DNA of 64,000 nucleotides. Source: Solwaraspora sp. WMMD1047. GTDB taxonomy: Bacteria > Actinomycetota > Actinomycetes > Mycobacteriales > Micromonosporaceae. Of the stretch, positions 26,918-35,469 are shown piece by piece. The DNA lies in the NCBI RefSeq assembly GCF_029626155.1, contig NZ_JARUBL010000001.1:248001-312000 (forward strand). The letters run 5' to 3'. Position 1 is the stretch's first letter, and every line of letters starts with the position of its first letter. The translations under genes and the position numbers were made by a program. Under the pieces are notes generated by a model that saw only the letters and a list, made by a program, of their open reading frames with translations, did no database searches and was not told the DNA's origin.

Positions 26918-28816
26918 ATGCCCCATCGCGGTCCTGACAGCCGGCCATCAGCCGGCCCGGCGGCGCTTCGCCGGACGATCATCCTGGCCACCACGGTCGC
27001 CATCGGACTGTTCACGATCGTGACCGACCCGGTCGCGGCCCAACCCAGTCCAGAGCAGAGCGCCGAGCGCGTCGCCACCGCCCAGTACCGGGTGCTCGGC
27101 CCGCGTACGCTCGCCGACCGCAACGCGGTGGCCCGCACCGGCGCCGCCATCGACTACTCCGAACACGGCGTCCTGCACGTCTCGGCGACCGGCGCCGAAG
27201 CGCGGGCGATCCAGGCGCTCGGCTTCGAACTCGAGGCGATCGCGGCGCTGCCCGACCGGTCCGACGACGGGGTCGGCATCCTCGACTTCCCACCCGCCGA
27301 CTCGGCCTACCACAACTACGCCGAGCTGACCGCGGCCGTGAACAAGGTGGTCGCCGACCACCCGAGCATCGCCCGCAAGATCAGCATCGGCTCCTCGTAC
27401 GAGGGTCGCGACCTGATGGCGGTGAAGATCTCCGACAACGTCGGCACCGACGAGAACGAGCCGGAGATCCTCTTCAACTCCCAGCAGCACGCCCGCGAAC
27501 ACCTCACCGTCGAGATGGCCGTCTACCTGCTCAACATGTTCACCGACAACTACGGCAGCGACTCCCGGATCACCAACGTCGTCAACACCCGGGAACTCTG
27601 GATCATCCCCACCGTCAACCCCGACGGCAGCGAGTACGACATCGCCACCGGCTCCTACCGCTCCTGGCGCAAGAACCGGCAGCCGAACAGCGGATCGTCC
27701 TACGTGGGCACCGACCTGAACCGGAACTGGAGCTTCAACTGGGGCTGCTGCGGCGGCTCGTCGTCGTCCACCTCGTCGGACACCTACCGCGGCCCGTCGG
27801 CGTTCTCCGCGCCGGAGACCAGCGCGCTGCGCAACTTCGTCAACAGCCGGGTGGTCGGCGGGACGCAGCAGATCAAGGCCAACATCGACTTCCACACCTA
27901 CTCGCAGCTGGTGCTCTGGCCGTACGGCTACACCACCGCCAACACCGCACCCGGGATGAGCGCCGACCAGTACAACACCTTCGCCACCATCGGCTCCCAG
28001 CTGGCGGCCACCAACGGCTACACCCCGGAACAGTCCTCCGACCTCTACATCACCGACGGCAGCAGCATCGACTGGATGTGGGCCACCCACGGCATCTGGG
28101 CGTACACCTTCGAGATGTACCCCGGGTCCGCCTCCGGCGGCGGCTTCTACCCGCCCGACGAGGTGATCTCCGCCCAGACCTCCCGCAACCGGGACGCGGT
28201 GCTGATCCTGAGCGAGTACGCCGACTGCCCGTACCGGGCGATCGGCAAGCAGGCCGAGTACTGCGGGACCGGCGGCGGCACCACCGTCTGGTCGGACACC
28301 TTCGAGACGGCGACCGGCTGGACGGTCAACCCGGCCGGCACCGACACCGCCACCACCGGTGCCTTCGAGCGGGGTGCCGCCCAGGCGACCAACTCCAGCG
28401 GCGCCAAGCAGCTCACCCCGTACGCCGGCAGCAACGACCTGGTCACCGGCCGGCTGGCCGGCTCCGGAGCCGGCGACTACGACCTGGACGGCGGGGTCAC
28501 CACGGCCCAGTCGCCGGCCATCGCGCTGCCCTCCTCGGGCACCCTCACCCTCTCGTTGGCCTGGTATCTCGCGCACGGCTCGAACTCGTCGTCCGCCGAC
28601 TACCTGCGGGTCAGCGTGGTGCACAGCGGCGGTACGACCACCCTGTTCAGCCAGGCCGGCGCGGCCACCAACCGCAACGGAAGCTGGGCGGTGGCCAACC
28701 TGAACCTGACCCCGTACGCCGGGCAGTCGGTCCGGATCGTGGTGTCGGCGGCGGACGCCGCCACCGCGAGCCTGGTCGAGGCCGCCGTCGACAACGTCAC
28801 CATCACCAGTTCCTGA
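26918..28816 (+). CDS. Secreted M14-family zinc carboxypeptidase
   Basis: A 632-residue exported metallopeptidase. A signal peptide or anchor covers residues 19-41 ([14 protein letters not shown], ending VAAQ). A propeptide-like region of about 80 residues precedes the M14 domain: zinc ligands H191 and E194 in QQHAREH, H326 in IDFHTYSQL, arginine and asparagine substrate residues in TDLNRNWSF, and catalytic E399 in TFEMYP. The C-terminal 190 residues form a beta-rich module with three internal Gly/Ser/Thr-rich strands, probably a jelly-roll binding domain. It should trim C-terminal residues from extracellular peptides. Start ATG follows GGGAGG. Confidence 0.93.
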   Translation: MPHRGPDSRPSAGPAALRRTIILATTVAIGLFTIVTDPVAAQPSPEQSAERVATAQYRVLGPRTLADRNAVARTGAAIDYSEHGVLHVSATGAEARAIQALGFELEAIAALPDRSDDGVGILDFPPADSAYHNYAELTAAVNKVVADHPSIARKISIGSSYEGRDLMAVKISDNVGTDENEPEILFNSQQHAREHLTVEMAVYLLNMFTDNYGSDSRITNVVNTRELWIIPTVNPDGSEYDIATGSYRSWRKNRQPNSGSSYVGTDLNRNWSFNWGCCGGSSSSTSSDTYRGPSAFSAPETSALRNFVNSRVVGGTQQIKANIDFHTYSQLVLWPYGYTTANTAPGMSADQYNTFATIGSQLAATNGYTPEQSSDLYITDGSSIDWMWATHGIWAYTFEMYPGSASGGGFYPPDEVISAQTSRNRDAVLILSEYADCPYRAIGKQAEYCGTGGGTTVWSDTFETATGWTVNPAGTDTATTGAFERGAAQATNSSGAKQLTPYAGSNDLVTGRLAGSGAGDYDLDGGVTTAQSPAIALPSSGTLTLSLAWYLAHGSNSSSADYLRVSVVHSGGTTTLFSQAGAATNRNGSWAVANLNLTPYAGQSVRIVVSAADAATASLVEAAVDNVTITSS

Positions 28817-28836
28817 ACCGACCCGCGACGCAGCCG

Positions 28837-28865
28837 GGTCCCGGCCGACCGGATCGGCCGGGACC
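28837..28865 (+). terminator. Hairpin terminator after the M14 carboxypeptidase gene
   Basis: A perfect 12-bp stem, GGTCCCGGCCGA pairing with TCGGCCGGGACC across a 5-base loop, begins 20 bases after the stop and ends at the edge of the cobalamin riboswitch. Confidence 0.8.
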
Positions 28866-28985
28866 TGGTGCGTTACCGTTCTTCCGACCACCCCGTAGCG
28901 AAGCCGGTGCGAATCCGGCGCTGTCCCGCAACTGTGATGCCCCTCTGACCGGGGGGGCCGAGCCAGGTCGCCTGCGGACTGGTCG
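28866..28985 (+). ncRNA. Cobalamin (adenosylcobalamin) riboswitch
   Basis: The conserved core is plain: AAGCCGGTGCGAATCCGGCG, then CTGTCCCGCAACTGTGA at 28921-28937, and the distal B12-box element GAGCCAGGTCGCCTGC at 28960-28975. The spacing fits the RF00174 aptamer. About 100 bases of GC-rich expression platform separate it from the btuF start. Binding of the cofactor should shut off the downstream importer genes. The outer limits (P1) are approximate. Confidence 0.93.
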
Positions 28986-29083
28986 CGACAAGCGCTCTCG
29001 AGGAGGGGCGCCTCGCGGGCGGGCGGCGCGCAGCGGTGTCCCCTGTCGGCGAAGCACCAGATCCTCGACCGACAGGAGGACCG

Positions 29084-30013
29084 ATGAGACGTACCCCGAG
29101 AATTCTGGCCGCCGCGTTCGCGGCGGTGGCCCTGACCCTCGCCGGCTGCGCCGACGATTCCGCCGGCGAACCGGCCACCGGTGGCAGCAGCGCCGCCAGT
29201 TATCCGGTGACGGTGGGCGAGGTCACCCTCGACGCCCGCCCGGAGCGGATCGTCTCGCTGTCGCCGACCGCCACCGAGATGCTCTTCGCGATCGGCGCCG
29301 GCGGCCAGGTGACGGCGGTCGACGACAACTCCAATTACCCGCCCGAGGCGCCCCGGACCGAACTCTCCGGCTTCCAGCCGAACGCGGAGGCGATCGCCGC
29401 CCAGAACCCGGACCTGGTGGTCCTCGCCAACGACACGAACAAGGTCGTCGACCAACTCACCCAGCTCAAGATCCCGGTCTATCTGGCGTCGGCCGCGGTC
29501 ACCCTGGACGACACCTACCGGCAGCTCGACGAGCTGGGCACCCTGACCGGCAACCGGGACGCCGCCGCCGACGTGGTGACCCGGATGAAGGACGACATCG
29601 GCAAGCTGGTCGGCGACCTGCCCACCCGGTCGGAGCCGCTCACCTACTACTACGAGCTCGACCCGACCTTCTACACGGTGACCAGCAAGACCTTCGTCGG
29701 GTCGCTGTTCGCCATGGTGGGCCTTGCGAACATCGCCGACGCGGCCGACACCGACGGGGCGGCCGGCGGCTACCCGCAGCTCTCCGAGGAGGTGCTGATC
29801 GCCGCCGACCCGGACTTCGTCTTCCTGGCCGACACCAAGTGCTGCGCCCAGTCGGCCGAGACGGTCGCCGCGCGCGGCGGCTGGGCCGGGATCAGCGCCG
29901 TCCGGGACGGCCGGGTCGTCGCCCTGGACGACGACATCGCCTCCCGCTGGGGGCCCCGGGTGGTCGACCTGGTCCGGGCGATCGTGGACGCGGTCGCCAA
30001 GGTGCCGGCGTGA
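29084..30013 (+). CDS. btuF: Cobalamin ABC importer, substrate-binding lipoprotein
   Basis: A 309-residue class III solute-binding protein. Lipobox TLAGC puts the lipidated residue at C22. The two lobes carry RIVSLSPTATEMLFAIGAG and LVVLANDTNKVVDQL, and a long helix joins them. This fold serves B12 and siderophore uptake alike; the cobalamin riboswitch directly upstream is the evidence for corrinoid as ligand. ATG 29084 has AGGAGG a few bases upstream (29074-29079). It is first in a three-gene operon with permease and ATPase. Confidence 0.88.
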   Translation: MRRTPRILAAAFAAVALTLAGCADDSAGEPATGGSSAASYPVTVGEVTLDARPERIVSLSPTATEMLFAIGAGGQVTAVDDNSNYPPEAPRTELSGFQPNAEAIAAQNPDLVVLANDTNKVVDQLTQLKIPVYLASAAVTLDDTYRQLDELGTLTGNRDAAADVVTRMKDDIGKLVGDLPTRSEPLTYYYELDPTFYTVTSKTFVGSLFAMVGLANIADAADTDGAAGGYPQLSEEVLIAADPDFVFLADTKCCAQSAETVAARGGWAGISAVRDGRVVALDDDIASRWGPRVVDLVRAIVDAVAKVPA

Positions 30014-30023
30014 GCGACCGGCC

Positions 30024-31094
30024 GTGAGAGTGGCCCGGTTGCGGCCCTGGTGGCTGGCGGTCGGGCTGCTCGCGGTCGGGCTGGCGGGTCTGGCCGGCCT
30101 GGCGTTCGGGCCGGTCAGCCTGCCACCGGGCGGGGTCGCCCGGGAACTGCTCGACCTGCTCCCCGGGGTACGCCTGGAGAGCGGCCTGACCGAGCGGGAG
30201 GCGGCCATCGTCACCGAGCTGCGGCTGCCGAGGGTGGTCCTCGGGCTGCTGGTCGGCGGCATGCTGGCGTTGGCCGGCGGCTGCTACCAGGGGGTGTTCC
30301 GCAACCCGCTCGCCGACCCGTACCTGCTCGGGGTGGCGGCCGGGGCCGGGCTGGCGGTGACCGCGGTGATCTCGCTGCGGCTCGGCGCCGGCCCGGACAG
30401 CGCCGACAGCACCGGCGACGTCACCGCCGAGCTGCCGGTGAGCGTGCCGCTGGCCGCGTTCGTCGGCGCGCTGGCGGCGGTACTGCTGACCTACCTGCTC
30501 GGCGCGGCCGGCGGCCGGGACCGGTCGCCGGCCACGCTGATCCTGGCCGGGGTGGCGGTCTCCGCCTTCTTCACGGCCGGCCAGACCTACCTGTTGCAGC
30601 GCAACGCGGACAGCATCCGGGAGGTCTACTCCTGGACGCTCGGCCGGTTGGCCACCGCCGGCTGGCACGACGTGCTGCTGCTCCTGCCGTACGCGGCGGT
30701 CACCGCCGCGGTGGTGCTGCTGCACCGCCGGGAGCTGGACGTGCTGTCGGTGGGCGACGAGGAGGCGGCCAGCCTGGGCCTGCACCCGCAGCGGTCCCGC
30801 TACCTGCTGATCGGCGCGGCCTCGCTGGGCACCGCGGCGGCGGTGTCGGTCTCCGGCCTGATCGGGTTCGTGGGGATCATCGTGCCGCACCTCGTCCGGC
30901 TGCTGGCCGGGACCAGCTACCGGGCGATCCTGCCGCTGTCGATGCTGTTCGGCGGAGCGTTCCTGGCGCTGGCGGACCTGGTCGCCCGGACCATGGCCAG
31001 CCCGGCCGAGATTCCGATCGGGGTGGTCACCGCGCTGTTCGGGGCGCCGTTCTTCGTGCTCGTCCTGCGGACCACCAAGCGGGCGCTGGCATGA
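30024..31094 (+). CDS. btuC: Cobalamin ABC importer, permease
   Basis: A 356-residue FecCD/BtuC-family permease with about ten membrane segments. Family motifs include LRLPRVVLGLLVGGMLALAG near the N-terminus, QGVFRNPLADPYLLGV, and the coupling-helix region GFVGIIVPHLVRLLAG. It forms a homodimer that contacts the binding protein outside and the ATPase inside. GTG start ten bases after btuF; its stop overlaps the btuD start (ATGA). Confidence 0.9.
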   Translation: MRVARLRPWWLAVGLLAVGLAGLAGLAFGPVSLPPGGVARELLDLLPGVRLESGLTEREAAIVTELRLPRVVLGLLVGGMLALAGGCYQGVFRNPLADPYLLGVAAGAGLAVTAVISLRLGAGPDSADSTGDVTAELPVSVPLAAFVGALAAVLLTYLLGAAGGRDRSPATLILAGVAVSAFFTAGQTYLLQRNADSIREVYSWTLGRLATAGWHDVLLLLPYAAVTAAVVLLHRRELDVLSVGDEEAASLGLHPQRSRYLLIGAASLGTAAAVSVSGLIGFVGIIVPHLVRLLAGTSYRAILPLSMLFGGAFLALADLVARTMASPAEIPIGVVTALFGAPFFVLVLRTTKRALA

Positions 31095-31894
31095 CGGCCA
31101 ACCCGACCCCTTCGGCCGCGGTGCGCCTGGCCGGGCTGCGGGTCGTCCTCGGCGGGCGGCCGGTGCTCGACGGCGTCGATCTCACCGTCGAACCCGGCGA
31201 ATGGGTCACTGTCATCGGCCCGAACGGCGCCGGCAAGTCGACCCTGTTGCGCGCCGTCGGCGGCCTGCTGCCCGCGGCGGGCATGGTCTCCCTCTTCGGT
31301 ACGCCGACCGCGCGGCTGCGCCGCCGCCACCGGGCCCGGATCGTCGCCACGGTGGCCCAGTCCCCGGTGGTGCCGCCCGGGATGGCGGTCTTCGACTACG
31401 TGCTGCTCGGTCGCACCCCGTACGTCCCGCCGCTGGGCCGCGAGTCGGCGGCCGACCTGGCTGCGGTCCGGGAGGTGCTGGACCGGCTGGATCTGGCCGG
31501 CTTCGCCGAGCGCCAGCTGGCCACCCTCTCCGGCGGCGAGCGGCAGCGGGTCTTCCTGGCCCGGGCGCTGGCCCAGGGCGCCACCCTGCTGCTGCTGGAC
31601 GAGCCGACCAGCGCGCTGGACATCGGACACCAGCAGGAGGTGCTGGAGCTGGTGGACCAGTTGCGTCGCGACGGCGACCTGACGGTGCTGGCCACCATGC
31701 ACGACCTCTCCATCGCCGGCGAGTACGCCGACCGCCTGGTGCTGCTCGACGGCGGGCGGGTGGTGGCGAGTGGCCCGCCGCGGGAGGTGCTCACCGAACG
31801 GTTGCTGGCCCTCCACTACCGGGCCCGGGTGCGGGTGGTCGACGGGGAACACGGCCCGCTTGTCGTCCCGGTCCGGCCTACCCGGCCGGGTTGA
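31091..31894 (+). CDS. btuD: Cobalamin ABC importer, ATP-binding protein
   Basis: A 267-residue ABC ATPase: Walker A GPNGAGKST, Q-loop VAQSPVVPPG, signature LSGGERQR, Walker B LLLLDEPTSALD and switch His in ATMHDLS. Subfamily features match the FecE/BtuD group that energises FecCD permeases. Its 3' end overlaps the convergent VOC gene by 17 bases, so no terminator separates them. Confidence 0.9.
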   Translation: MTANPTPSAAVRLAGLRVVLGGRPVLDGVDLTVEPGEWVTVIGPNGAGKSTLLRAVGGLLPAAGMVSLFGTPTARLRRRHRARIVATVAQSPVVPPGMAVFDYVLLGRTPYVPPLGRESAADLAAVREVLDRLDLAGFAERQLATLSGGERQRVFLARALAQGATLLLLDEPTSALDIGHQQEVLELVDQLRRDGDLTVLATMHDLSIAGEYADRLVLLDGGRVVASGPPREVLTERLLALHYRARVRVVDGEHGPLVVPVRPTRPG

Positions 31895-32666
31895 GCCGGA
31901 TCACCGAGAAGATCGCGCCCTGCGGGTCGGTGAGCACCGCGAACCGCCCCTGCGGCAGGTCGTTCGGCGGCACCGCGACGGTCCCGCCCAGCTCCTCGGC
32001 CCGGGCCGCGGCGGCGTCGGCGTCCTCGACCGCGAAGTAGACCATCCAGTGCGCGGGCAGGTCTCCCCACTCCTCGCCGACCATCGGCAGCATGCCGGCG
32101 ATCACCCGGTCGCCGAGCCGCCAGCCGGTGTAGGTGATCGGCCCCATCGGCTGGTCCTCGGCCGCCCACCCGAAGACCGCCTCGTAGAACACCTTCGACC
32201 CGTCCGGGTCGCGGGTGGTCAGCTCGTTCCAGCTCAGCGAGCCGGGGACGTTGAAGACCCCGGCGCCGGGCATGCCCAGCGGCTGCCAGACCGAGAAGGC
32301 GGCCCCGGCCTGGTCCTGGAAGGCGGCCATCCGACCCTGGTCCGGGACGTCGAACGGCGTGGTCAGCACGGTGCCGCCGGCCGCCTCGACCCGCCGGGCG
32401 ACCAGGTCGGCGTCGTCGGTGGCGAGGTAGGTGGACCAGGCGGTCGACTGGCCCTCGCCGAAGAGCGGGCCGGCGCCGGCCACCGCCACCCCGTCGAGCT
32501 GGAAGATGGTGTACGCGCCGGCCTCCGGCTGGGGGGTCACCTGCGCCGTCCACCCGAACAGCCCGGCGTAGAAGCGGATGGCGTCGGCCAGGTCGGAGGT
32601 GCCCAGGTCGACCCAGTTCGGTACGCCGGGGGCGATGACGGGCTTCGGCGGGGGCGGTTCGGTCAT
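31878..32666 (-). CDS. Two-domain VOC (glyoxalase-like) protein
   Basis: A 262-residue protein made of two vicinal oxygen chelate domains (about residues 10-125 and 140-258). Each half has the start pattern PNWVDLGTSDLADAIRFYAGLFGW or its counterpart LSWNELTTRDPDGSKVFYEAVFGW (shown only in part by the family) and a DPQGA-type end. Tandem VOC proteins of this type are soluble, and many are resistance or unknown-substrate enzymes. No substrate can be assigned. Confidence 0.82.
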   Translation of the reverse strand: MTEPPPPKPVIAPGVPNWVDLGTSDLADAIRFYAGLFGWTAQVTPQPEAGAYTIFQLDGVAVAGAGPLFGEGQSTAWSTYLATDDADLVARRVEAAGGTVLTTPFDVPDQGRMAAFQDQAGAAFSVWQPLGMPGAGVFNVPGSLSWNELTTRDPDGSKVFYEAVFGWAAEDQPMGPITYTGWRLGDRVIAGMLPMVGEEWGDLPAHWMVYFAVEDADAAAARAEELGGTVAVPPNDLPQGRFAVLTDPQGAIFSVIRLNPAG

Positions 32667-32787
32667 GTCGGATCGCTCCTCGGCTGGCCGGCGACCCGGC
32701 TGGCCGCCCCTTCCGCGGATAGTGGCAGCCGCGCCGGACCCCGCGCCAGCATTCGCCCGAACTCGCCCCGGGCCGGGCCGGTTCGGC

Positions 32788-33525
32788 TCACCGGAACCGG
32801 CGGCCCTCGTCGCGCCGGTACGCCCAGCCGGCCAGCCCGGCGAAGACGGCGATCCAGACGCCGAGCATGGTCAGCGAGGTGACGTTCACCGAGTAGTCGC
32901 CGACGGCCGCCCACATCAGCTCCACCGCCCCCCGGGTGGGCAGGTACGGCGCGATGGTCTCGATGAAGCCGGGTGCCTGGTCGGGTTGGCTGAGCAGGCC
33001 GCCGCCGAAGGCGAGCGGGAAGAAGACGAGCTGGGCGACGACCACGGCGGCCTTGCTCGGCAGCGCGTAGCCGATGGCGAGCCCCATCAGGGTGAACGGG
33101 ATCGCCACCACGGGCACGATGGCGGCGGCGAGCAGGAATCTCAGCGGGGTGATGGTGGCCTCGGTCGCCACCGCCGCGATCACCACCACCGGTACCAGCG
33201 AGATGAAGGTCATGGTCAGGCCGGCCAGGATCCGGCCGGCGAACCGGGGTGCCGGCCCGGCCGGCAGGGTCCGGGTATAGGGGTCCCAGGGCTGGGCGCG
33301 GTCCTCGGCCACCCCGATGCCGTACTGGAAGATGTTGTTGATCATGATGGCGAAAGTGATCATCGAGGCGGTCGCGAAGAGCGCGCCGACGGGGTCGCCG
33401 CCGGCGAACGGGACGACGAAGAAGAGCATCGAGGCGGCCGGGAAGAAGGCGCTGCCGACCAGGGCGATCGGGATCCGTACCGTCTCCAGTAGCTGGTAAC
33501 GCGCGTGCACGAGGACGAGGGACAC
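32788..33525 (-). CDS. ABC-2 type exporter permease
   Basis: A 245-residue membrane protein with six predicted segments, of the DrrB/ABC-2 type (LVLVHARYQLLETVRIPIA at the N-terminus, NIFQYGIGVAEDRAQPWDP, and GGGLLSQPDQAPGFIETIAPYLPTRGAVEL as family landmarks, partly quoted). It is four bases downstream of the ATPase gene and last in a four-gene operon. The pair should export a lipophilic or drug-like compound. Confidence 0.86.
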   Translation of the reverse strand: MSLVLVHARYQLLETVRIPIALVGSAFFPAASMLFFVVPFAGGDPVGALFATASMITFAIMINNIFQYGIGVAEDRAQPWDPYTRTLPAGPAPRFAGRILAGLTMTFISLVPVVVIAAVATEATITPLRFLLAAAIVPVVAIPFTLMGLAIGYALPSKAAVVVAQLVFFPLAFGGGLLSQPDQAPGFIETIAPYLPTRGAVELMWAAVGDYSVNVTSLTMLGVWIAVFAGLAGWAYRRDEGRRFR

Positions 33526-33529
33526 CTGA

Positions 33530-34426
33530 CTACCTCCGGTCTGCGGCGAGCGGCTGGTCGGGGACGGCCGTGATGGTCAGGAACGCCTCTTCCAGCGAGG
33601 TGGGCCGGACCTCCAGCCCGGTGAACGGGACCCCGGAACCGACCAGGTCCCGGACGAGTTGGTCGGGGTCGGTGGTCAGCAGGTGGGTCCGCCCGTCGGT
33701 CCGCTCGACCCGGACCAGCCCGGCGAGCTTCGGCAGCTCGTCGCCGGTGACCAGGCTGACCCGGTGCACCCCGACGATCGCCCGGACCGCCTCGACCGTG
33801 TCGTCGGCCAGCACCCGGCCCTGGCCGAGCACCACCACCCGCTTGGCCAGCGCCTCGATCTCCTCCAGGTAGTGGCTGCTGAGCAGGACCGTGCCGCCGT
33901 CGGCGTGGAACGCGCGGATGCCCTCCCAGAGGGCGTGCCGGGCGGCCACGTCCAGACCGGTGGTCGGCTCGTCGAGGACGACCAGCCGGGGGCGGCCGAC
34001 GAAGGCGAGCGCCACCGCGAGCCGGCGGCGTTGCCCGCCGGAGAGCCCACCGGTCTGGCGGCGGACCAGGTCGGCCAGGTCGAACCGGTCGAGCAGGTCG
34101 GCGCGGGGCAGCGGGTCGGCGTAGTGCGCGGCGACGAAGTCGATCACCTCGCCGACCCGCAGGGTGCCCGGCAGCCCGGTCTCCTGCGGGGTGACGCCGA
34201 GCTGCCGGCGGCGGACCGCGTCGCGCGGGTCGCCGCCGAACAGCTCGACCCGGCCGGCGGACGGCCGGCGCAGCCCGATCAGCAGGTTCAGCAGGGTGCT
34301 CTTGCCGGCGCCGTTCGGTCCGAGCAGGCCGACCAGCTCACCGGCGCGGACGTCCAGGTCGGCCCGGTCCAGGGCGGTGACGTCGCCGTACCGGCGGGTG
34401 GCCTGGTCGGCGCGGGCGAGGATCAT
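33530..34426 (-). CDS. ABC exporter ATP-binding protein
   Basis: A 298-residue ATPase of the DrrA/CcmA type: Walker A GPNGAGKST, signature LSGGQRRRLAVAL, Walker B LVVLDEPTTGLD, switch His in LLSSHYLEE. The C-terminal 80 residues form the accessory domain usual in drug-export ATPases. It starts two bases after the stop of the winged-helix gene and couples to the permease downstream. Confidence 0.9.
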   Translation of the reverse strand: MILARADQATRRYGDVTALDRADLDVRAGELVGLLGPNGAGKSTLLNLLIGLRRPSAGRVELFGGDPRDAVRRRQLGVTPQETGLPGTLRVGEVIDFVAAHYADPLPRADLLDRFDLADLVRRQTGGLSGGQRRRLAVALAFVGRPRLVVLDEPTTGLDVAARHALWEGIRAFHADGGTVLLSSHYLEEIEALAKRVVVLGQGRVLADDTVEAVRAIVGVHRVSLVTGDELPKLAGLVRVERTDGRTHLLTTDPDQLVRDLVGSGVPFTGLEVRPTSLEEAFLTITAVPDQPLAADRR

Positions 34427-34428
34427 GA

Positions 34429-34743
34429 CTAATTCCTCTCGGTGGGCGGGTCGAGCAGTGCGCGGACGGCCGCGGTGTACTCCTCGAAGGCGAGTTGGCC
34501 GCGGCGGCTGAGCCGCAGCAGGGTGGCCGGGGTGCGCCCGTGATGGGTCTTGGTCACCTCGACGTAGCCGGCGTCCTCGAGTTTGCGCAGGTGCACCGAG
34601 AGGTTGCCGGCGGTCATGGCGAGGACCTCCTGTAGCCGGGGGAAGGCGATCCGGTCGCCGTCGGCGAGGGTGGCCAGCGTCGCCACCACCCGCAGGCGGG
34701 CCTGGGCGTGGATCACCGGGTCGAGCTCCGGGGGCGCGCTCAC
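34429..34743 (-). CDS. Winged-helix transcriptional regulator of the ABC operon
   Basis: A 104-residue DNA-binding protein starting at GTG 34743, which overlaps the stop of the upstream membrane protein gene (GTGA). It consists of one winged helix: IHAQARLRVVATLATLADGD, FPRLQEVLAMTAGNLSVHLRKLEDAGYV, then KTHHGRTPATLLRLSRRGQ (quoted in part). This is the MarR/ArsR-like HTH_27 type often found with ABC exporters. It probably autoregulates the operon. Confidence 0.85.
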   Translation of the reverse strand: MSAPPELDPVIHAQARLRVVATLATLADGDRIAFPRLQEVLAMTAGNLSVHLRKLEDAGYVEVTKTHHGRTPATLLRLSRRGQLAFEEYTAAVRALLDPPTERN

Positions 34744-35381
34744 GGTCGTTTCCGGGTACGCGCCCAGGCGACGGTGCCGAACAGCAGCATTCCGCCGCCG
34801 CCGGCGACCGCGATCACCAGCGCGTGCCAGCCCGGTCCGGCGATCAACCCGACGATGTTTGTCACGGTGATCCAGGTGCCGAGGTAGAGCAGTCCCCGAT
34901 CGAGCCAGATCGCGGCGCCGGCCAGGTGCAGGGCGCCGGTCAGGCCGACCGAGCTGCCGGCCCAGAGCAGGCTGGTCAACTCGTCGGACAGGTGGTCGCT
35001 GAGCTGGACGTTCGTGGCGACCAGACTCGCGTAACCCAGGAACCAGGCCAGTCCGTACCACCCGCCGCGCCGGTTCGAGTCGCCGGTGATCTGGCCGTAG
35101 GAGCGGGCGCCGGCGTACCCGGAGACCGCTCCGGCGGCCCCGAGCAGCGTGAACAGGACGGTCAGCGGGAGCCACCCCGGCAGGTCGACGAAGATCCGGC
35201 CGTCGGGTCCGTAGCGGAGGAAGAACAGGGCGAAGCCGACCAGCCAGGCCACCCCCCACGGCCAGTAGTAGAGGCGCAGGTCGGGCTGGAGTTGACGGGC
35301 CGCCTCGGCCTGCTGCTCCTCGATCAGGCGCAGCGCCGCGGCCGGGTCGGCCGGCGGCGTGTCATCGGTTCCCGGGCTCAT
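34740..35381 (-). CDS. Multi-pass membrane protein, first gene of the ABC operon
   Basis: A 213-residue protein with five to six hydrophobic segments after a soluble N-terminus (PAAALRLIEEQQAEAARQL). LYYWPWGVAWLVGFALFF and GTWITVTNIVGLIAGPGW are typical stretches. The family is not named, but such proteins commonly precede a winged-helix regulator and ABC-2 exporter in actinomycetes. ATG 35381 is adopted because the repeated operator-like sequence lies immediately upstream; the open frame extends 19 codons further. Confidence 0.78.
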   Translation of the reverse strand: MSPGTDDTPPADPAAALRLIEEQQAEAARQLQPDLRLYYWPWGVAWLVGFALFFLRYGPDGRIFVDLPGWLPLTVLFTLLGAAGAVSGYAGARSYGQITGDSNRRGGWYGLAWFLGYASLVATNVQLSDHLSDELTSLLWAGSSVGLTGALHLAGAAIWLDRGLLYLGTWITVTNIVGLIAGPGWHALVIAVAGGGGMLLFGTVAWARTRKRP

Positions 35382-35409
35382 GCAAAGCACTTTATGCTGC
35401 AAAGTACTT
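35382..35409. promoter_or_regulatory. Operator-like direct repeats upstream of the ABC operon
   Basis: Two near-identical 11-mers, GCAAAGCACTT (35382-35392) and GCAAAGTACTT (35399-35409), lie 17 bases apart directly in front of the first start codon of the minus-strand operon. Each contains an AAGNACTT dyad. The position and AT-rich content suggest an operator, perhaps for the winged-helix protein of the same operon. Confidence 0.55.
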
Positions 35410-35469
35410 GGCCGGTAGGGGCAGGTGGCCCTTGTCACTGACGGCGGTGCCGGGCGGCGTCGCGCGGGT

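Noticed and set aside
26948-30262. Open minus-strand frame of 1104 codons
   Set aside because: It is the reverse complement of the M14 peptidase, the cobalamin riboswitch, btuF and part of btuC; composition is Gly/Arg/Val-rich without any domain. Long antisense frames are expected at this G+C content.
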